The notes below the pieces were generated by a model that saw nothing but the letters and a program-made list of their open reading frames with translations, was not told where the DNA came from and ran no database searches. Shown piece after piece: positions 60,964 to 64,000 of a stretch of DNA of 64,000 nucleotides. The stretch lies in contig JACKAZ010000004.1 in the NCBI GenBank assembly GCA_020634795.1, positions 111,001-175,000 on the forward strand, in the 5' to 3' direction. Every line of letters starts with the position of its first letter. Position 1 is the stretch's first letter. Both the position numbers and the translations under genes were made by a program. The DNA is from Ardenticatenales bacterium. Its GTDB lineage: Bacteria; Chloroflexota; Anaerolineae; Ardenticatenales; Ardenticatenaceae.

Positions 60964-62712
60964 ATGACGATACATATCGCCATCGTCGGCGGCGGGCCGA
61001 AGGGGCTTTATGGGTTGGAGCGGTTGGTGGCCCAGCTCGCGACGCGATCCGACCGACCCGCCGTCGAAATCCACCTCTTCAATCGCACCGCCGACTTTGG
61101 CGCGGGGGAGATCTACGCCACCGATCAGCCCGATTACCTGCTGATCAATTACGCCATCGGCAACATCACCATGTGGATCGACGAAGCACCCGCCACCGTG
61201 GCCCCACGTCCGATCTCCCTCACGCGCTGGCTGCAGGCCCGGGGCCATGCCGTTACCGACCACGATTTCGCCTCGCGGGCGCAGGTGGGGCGCTATCTGC
61301 GCGACGGCCTCGAACAAATTCTCGGCCACTTGCCCGAACGGGTCATGGTGCGCTGCATCGTGGGCGAAGTCGTCGATTTGTGGCACGGGGACGAGGGTTA
61401 CCGCCTGCGCCTGCGCGCCGCCGACGGCGATCGGGTTATGGAACCCTCCTACCAACATCTGCTGTTGGCGACGGGCCACCCCCGCCCCACACCGCTGCCC
61501 GCCGATGAAGCTGAGGATACCGTGCCCTTCATCTATCCGGTCGATGCGTGGCTGCCCGACATCCCCGCGCAGCAGCCGGTGGCGATCAAAGGCATGGCGC
61601 TCACCTTCATCGATGCGGCACTGGCCCTGACGGAGGGGCGTGGCGGACGGTTCGCGCCGCGGGCTGAGGGGGGCGTCGATTATCATCCCTCTGGCGATGA
61701 GCCGTCGGCGATTTACCCTTTCTCGCGCAGCGGCCTGCCGATGGTGCCGCGTGGCCCCGACGTGGCCAGCCGCACCGATACACTCTGCTTTTTCACGGCG
61801 GAGGCGTTGGCCGTCCATCGCCCTCCCTACGATTTCGAGGCCACGCTGTGGCCCTTGCTTCACCTCGATTTCACGTGGGCCTATTACCGCGTTCTGTTTC
61901 AGCGCACTGCCTTTGAGGCACGACGGTGCCTTTCCGCAGACGAAATGACCACGCAAATCGAGGAATTTCACCGTCGCTACGAAGTGCCGCGCTTTTCCAT
62001 CGAACAGCTCTTCGATCCGCTCGCGCCGCTCATGCCGTTGGATGGCGATGGGCTGCACCGGGCGGTCGCGAGCTATTTGCACGCAGGCATCGAAGCGGCG
62101 CAGAGGGGGCCGGAGGCGCATCCGCTCGCGGCGCTCAGCGCGGTTTGGCGGGCGGCGCTGCCCCGCTTCCGGCAATGCTTTGCCTTCGGCGGACTGACCG
62201 AGGCATCGCACCTGCACTTTTTACGTGAGTTTGCGCCCGCCCTCAGCCGCATCAGCTTCGGCCCCCCGTTGCCCAACGCCCAGAAGATCGCGGCGTTGGT
62301 CGAGGCGGGGCTACTGCGTTTCGACGTGAGTCGGGGCGCGAGGTGCGAGCGGGATGAGAAGGGTCAACTCCTGTTGGTGCGCGGTGCGGAACGACGACCC
62401 GTGAGCCGTTTGATTGATGGCCGCATCCCGAAACTATCTCTCACCCACAACGCATCGCCGCTCGCGCGGCGCTTGGTCGAACGTGGTCTGGCGCAGATGG
62501 CCCATGACGCAGAGCAGGGCGGTCTGGCGATCAGCCGTCGGGGGGCGCTGCTGAACGCGCAGGGTAGCGAAGAACGGATCACGCTCACCGGCACCCCGAC
62601 CGAAGGCGTCCTCTTCGACAACGATTCGCTCTCTCGCCACTGTAATAACTTGGTCAGCGGATGGGCCGCTGACTGTCTCACCGAGCTGCTGCAAAGGAAT
62701 CCCGATGGCTGA
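60964..62712 (+). CDS. FAD/NAD(P)-binding oxidoreductase (NAD_binding_9 type)
   Basis: A 582-residue flavoprotein-like protein. It starts with the Rossmann loop HIAIVGGGPKGLYGLERL (GGGPKG at 9-14), followed by FNRTADFGAGEIYATDQPDY and LLINYAIGNITMWID, typical of the FAD-NAD(P)-binding family of PF13454. A second nucleotide-binding segment is near LLLATGHPRPTPL. The C-terminal 250 residues are less conserved. The gene is tightly packed: five bases after the SbnA-like gene and overlapping the decarboxylase by eight bases. It probably oxidises or reduces an intermediate made by its neighbours; this is inference. Confidence 0.82.
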   Translation: MTIHIAIVGGGPKGLYGLERLVAQLATRSDRPAVEIHLFNRTADFGAGEIYATDQPDYLLINYAIGNITMWIDEAPATVAPRPISLTRWLQARGHAVTDHDFASRAQVGRYLRDGLEQILGHLPERVMVRCIVGEVVDLWHGDEGYRLRLRAADGDRVMEPSYQHLLLATGHPRPTPLPADEAEDTVPFIYPVDAWLPDIPAQQPVAIKGMALTFIDAALALTEGRGGRFAPRAEGGVDYHPSGDEPSAIYPFSRSGLPMVPRGPDVASRTDTLCFFTAEALAVHRPPYDFEATLWPLLHLDFTWAYYRVLFQRTAFEARRCLSADEMTTQIEEFHRRYEVPRFSIEQLFDPLAPLMPLDGDGLHRAVASYLHAGIEAAQRGPEAHPLAALSAVWRAALPRFRQCFAFGGLTEASHLHFLREFAPALSRISFGPPLPNAQKIAALVEAGLLRFDVSRGARCERDEKGQLLLVRGAERRPVSRLIDGRIPKLSLTHNASPLARRLVERGLAQMAHDAEQGGLAISRRGALLNAQGSEERITLTGTPTEGVLFDNDSLSRHCNNLVSGWAADCLTELLQRNPDG

Positions 62713-64000
62713 TGAATTACCGCCGCTCACCCCGCTCACCTTGCCGTGGATGCACGAAACGTTGGACGACCGCGAACAGATCAACCGGCTATTCGCGCAG
62801 TACGGCTCGCCGCTCAATCTCCACCACTTGGGGCCGTTCCGGCAGAACTTCGCCGACTACGCGGCGCTGCTCGACGACTTGGGGTTGGATCACCTGATCT
62901 TCTTCGCCCGCAAGGCCAACAAATGCCGCGCCTTTGCCGCCGAAGCGGGCCGCCTGGGCCATGGGGTCGACACGGCCAGCTATCGCGAGCTTGAACAGGC
63001 ACTCGCCCTCGGTGTGCCGCCCGAGCGGCTGGTCTTGACGGCGGCCATCAAAGCGCGGCGGCTGATCGAGCTGGCGGTGGCGAACGATGTGCCGATCATG
63101 ATAGACAACCGCGACGAATGTGAGTTGATCGATTCGGTGGCACAGCAGCATGGGAAACAGGCCGAGGTGGGACTGCGTATCAGCGGCTTCAACGTCGATG
63201 GTGAACGGCTCTACAGTCGCTTCGGTGTGCCAGTGGACGAGGCGGTCGATTTCATCGTAGGGGTGATGGGTCAGCAATGTAGCCACCTGCGCTTCACGGG
63301 TTTGCACTTCCATCTGAACGGCTATTCGCGCCACGAGCGGGGGGCGGCGCTATCGGCCGCGATCGACGTGGCCGACTCACTGAAGGCGCAGGGAATCGAG
63401 ACGCGCTACATCGACATCGGCGGCGGTCTGTTGGTGCGCTATCTGGCGCAGCGCAACGAATGGGAGCAGTTCATGGCGGCCCTTCGCGACGCGCAGCGCG
63501 GGCGGCGGGCGCCGATCACCTTCGGCAACATGGGCCTCGGGTTGCAACTGATCGACGGTGAACTGCACGGCGAACCGACCGTTTACCCCTACTACAACGA
63601 GACGGCCAAAGTCGATTTCTTGGCGGAAGTGCTGGCCCATCAAGCGCCCAGTGGTGGGAGTGTCGCCCAGATGCTGCAGGCACGCGACATTCAAATCCGA
63701 ATGGAGCCGGGCCGCTCCCTGCTGGATCAGTGCGGAATGACAGTAGCACGGGTCGCTTTTCGCAAGTGGGACAGCCGCGGTGAGCTGCTGGTTGGCCTTG
63801 AGATGAATCGTACCCAGCTGTTCAGCTCCAGCGCCGACTTCCTGCTCGACCCGATTCTCATTCACCACCCGCCCAATCCGGAGCCTGATCACGGGCTGTC
63901 GGGCTACTTTGTGGGCGCGTACTGCTTGGAACAGGACGTGATCTTGAAGCGTAAGATACGGTTCCAGCAGATGCCCGCCATTGGCGATTGGGTCGCCTTT
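62705..64000 (+). CDS. Y4yA-type PLP-dependent decarboxylase, 3' end outside window
   Basis: The frame is open from ATG 62705 to the window edge (432 codons). It is a fold-type III PLP decarboxylase related to ornithine/diaminopimelate decarboxylases and SbnH. PLP lysine K70 lies in LIFFARKANKCRAF, the Gly-rich phosphate loop is YIDIGGGLLVRY, and MEPGRSLLDQCG is the conserved E-P-G-R loop. The N-terminal TLPWMHETLDDREQINRLFA is typical of the Y4yA group named from the rhizobial symbiotic plasmid. It overlaps the FAD gene by eight bases. An SbnH-like step (decarboxylating a citryl-diaminopropionate-type intermediate) is possible. Confidence 0.88.
   Translation, partial: MADELPPLTPLTLPWMHETLDDREQINRLFAQYGSPLNLHHLGPFRQNFADYAALLDDLGLDHLIFFARKANKCRAFAAEAGRLGHGVDTASYRELEQALALGVPPERLVLTAAIKARRLIELAVANDVPIMIDNRDECELIDSVAQQHGKQAEVGLRISGFNVDGERLYSRFGVPVDEAVDFIVGVMGQQCSHLRFTGLHFHLNGYSRHERGAALSAAIDVADSLKAQGIETRYIDIGGGLLVRYLAQRNEWEQFMAALRDAQRGRRAPITFGNMGLGLQLIDGELHGEPTVYPYYNETAKVDFLAEVLAHQAPSGGSVAQMLQARDIQIRMEPGRSLLDQCGMTVARVAFRKWDSRGELLVGLEMNRTQLFSSSADFLLDPILIHHPPNPEPDHGLSGYFVGAYCLEQDVILKRKIRFQQMPAIGDWVAF

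Noticed and set aside
60877..62217. Minus-strand ORF of 446 codons over the FAD protein gene
   Set aside because: Shadow frame; the plus-strand gene has clear Rossmann motifs and tight operon spacing.

Overview
The window is GC-rich chromosomal DNA, most likely from a member of the Chloroflexota (Anaerolineae/Caldilineae-like). That placement is inference from gene content: heliorhodopsin, a CHAT-TPR protein, XisH/XisI, Uma2 and PIN/ribbon-helix-helix relics, Thr-Pro-rich linkers in surface proteins, and a SufCBDSU operon with a two-glgC glycogen locus. No rRNA, tRNA, prophage or CRISPR array was seen. Coding density is high, and many spacers carry short low-complexity repeats.

Layout. 0-4.6 kb: a truncated alpha/beta hydrolase, a decayed NTF2-like gene, a heliorhodopsin, NAD+ synthetase (nadE) and msrB. 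4.8-11 kb: a membrane-anchored XRE regulator with a 22-bp tandem operator candidate, a small secreted peptide, a TPR protein, a DUF3667 membrane protein and a lipoprotein joining an HExxH protease to a TPM domain. 11.2-17.4 kb: a minus-strand, apparently co-transcribed set of ECF-like sigma factor, zinc-finger anti-sigma-like protein, CHAT-TPR protease and cytoplasmic subtilisin. This is the best candidate for an undescribed regulated proteolytic system.

17.8-27 kb: the iron-sulfur operon sufC-sufB-(Uma2 relic)-sufD-sufS-sufU, followed by a Rieske ferredoxin, a MIP18/DUF59 protein, a thiosulfate sulfurtransferase and a rhodanese-ThiF fusion. Together these form one sulfur-mobilisation region. 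27-29.4 kb: repeat arrays, a near-consensus sigma70-type promoter, an S1-domain protein and rpsU. 29.7-37.7 kb: alpha-glucan genes (GH13 glucosidase, treS, malQ), interrupted at 31.4-34.4 kb by a 3-kb island of xisH/xisI, an acetyltransferase, a MazG-like pseudogene and a PIN toxin gene split by a MITE-like insertion.

37.9-48.9 kb: esterase, aldo/keto reductase, AAC(3)-like protein, dtd, an LCP-family cell-wall protein, a CHAD protein, two tandem glgC paralogues (one of which has lost signature nucleotide-site residues) and tsaD. 49-55.6 kb: a PP2C-like membrane protein with a propeller-like tail, an SbcD-like nuclease, a ComEA-like protein and a multipass membrane protein. 55.6-58.5 kb: gyrB carrying a 300-residue HNH intein in its TOPRIM motif. 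59.9-64 kb: an SbnA-like PLP enzyme, an FAD/NAD(P)-binding protein and a Y4yA-type PLP decarboxylase cut by the window edge. These look like the start of a siderophore-like or amino-acid-derived metabolite cluster.
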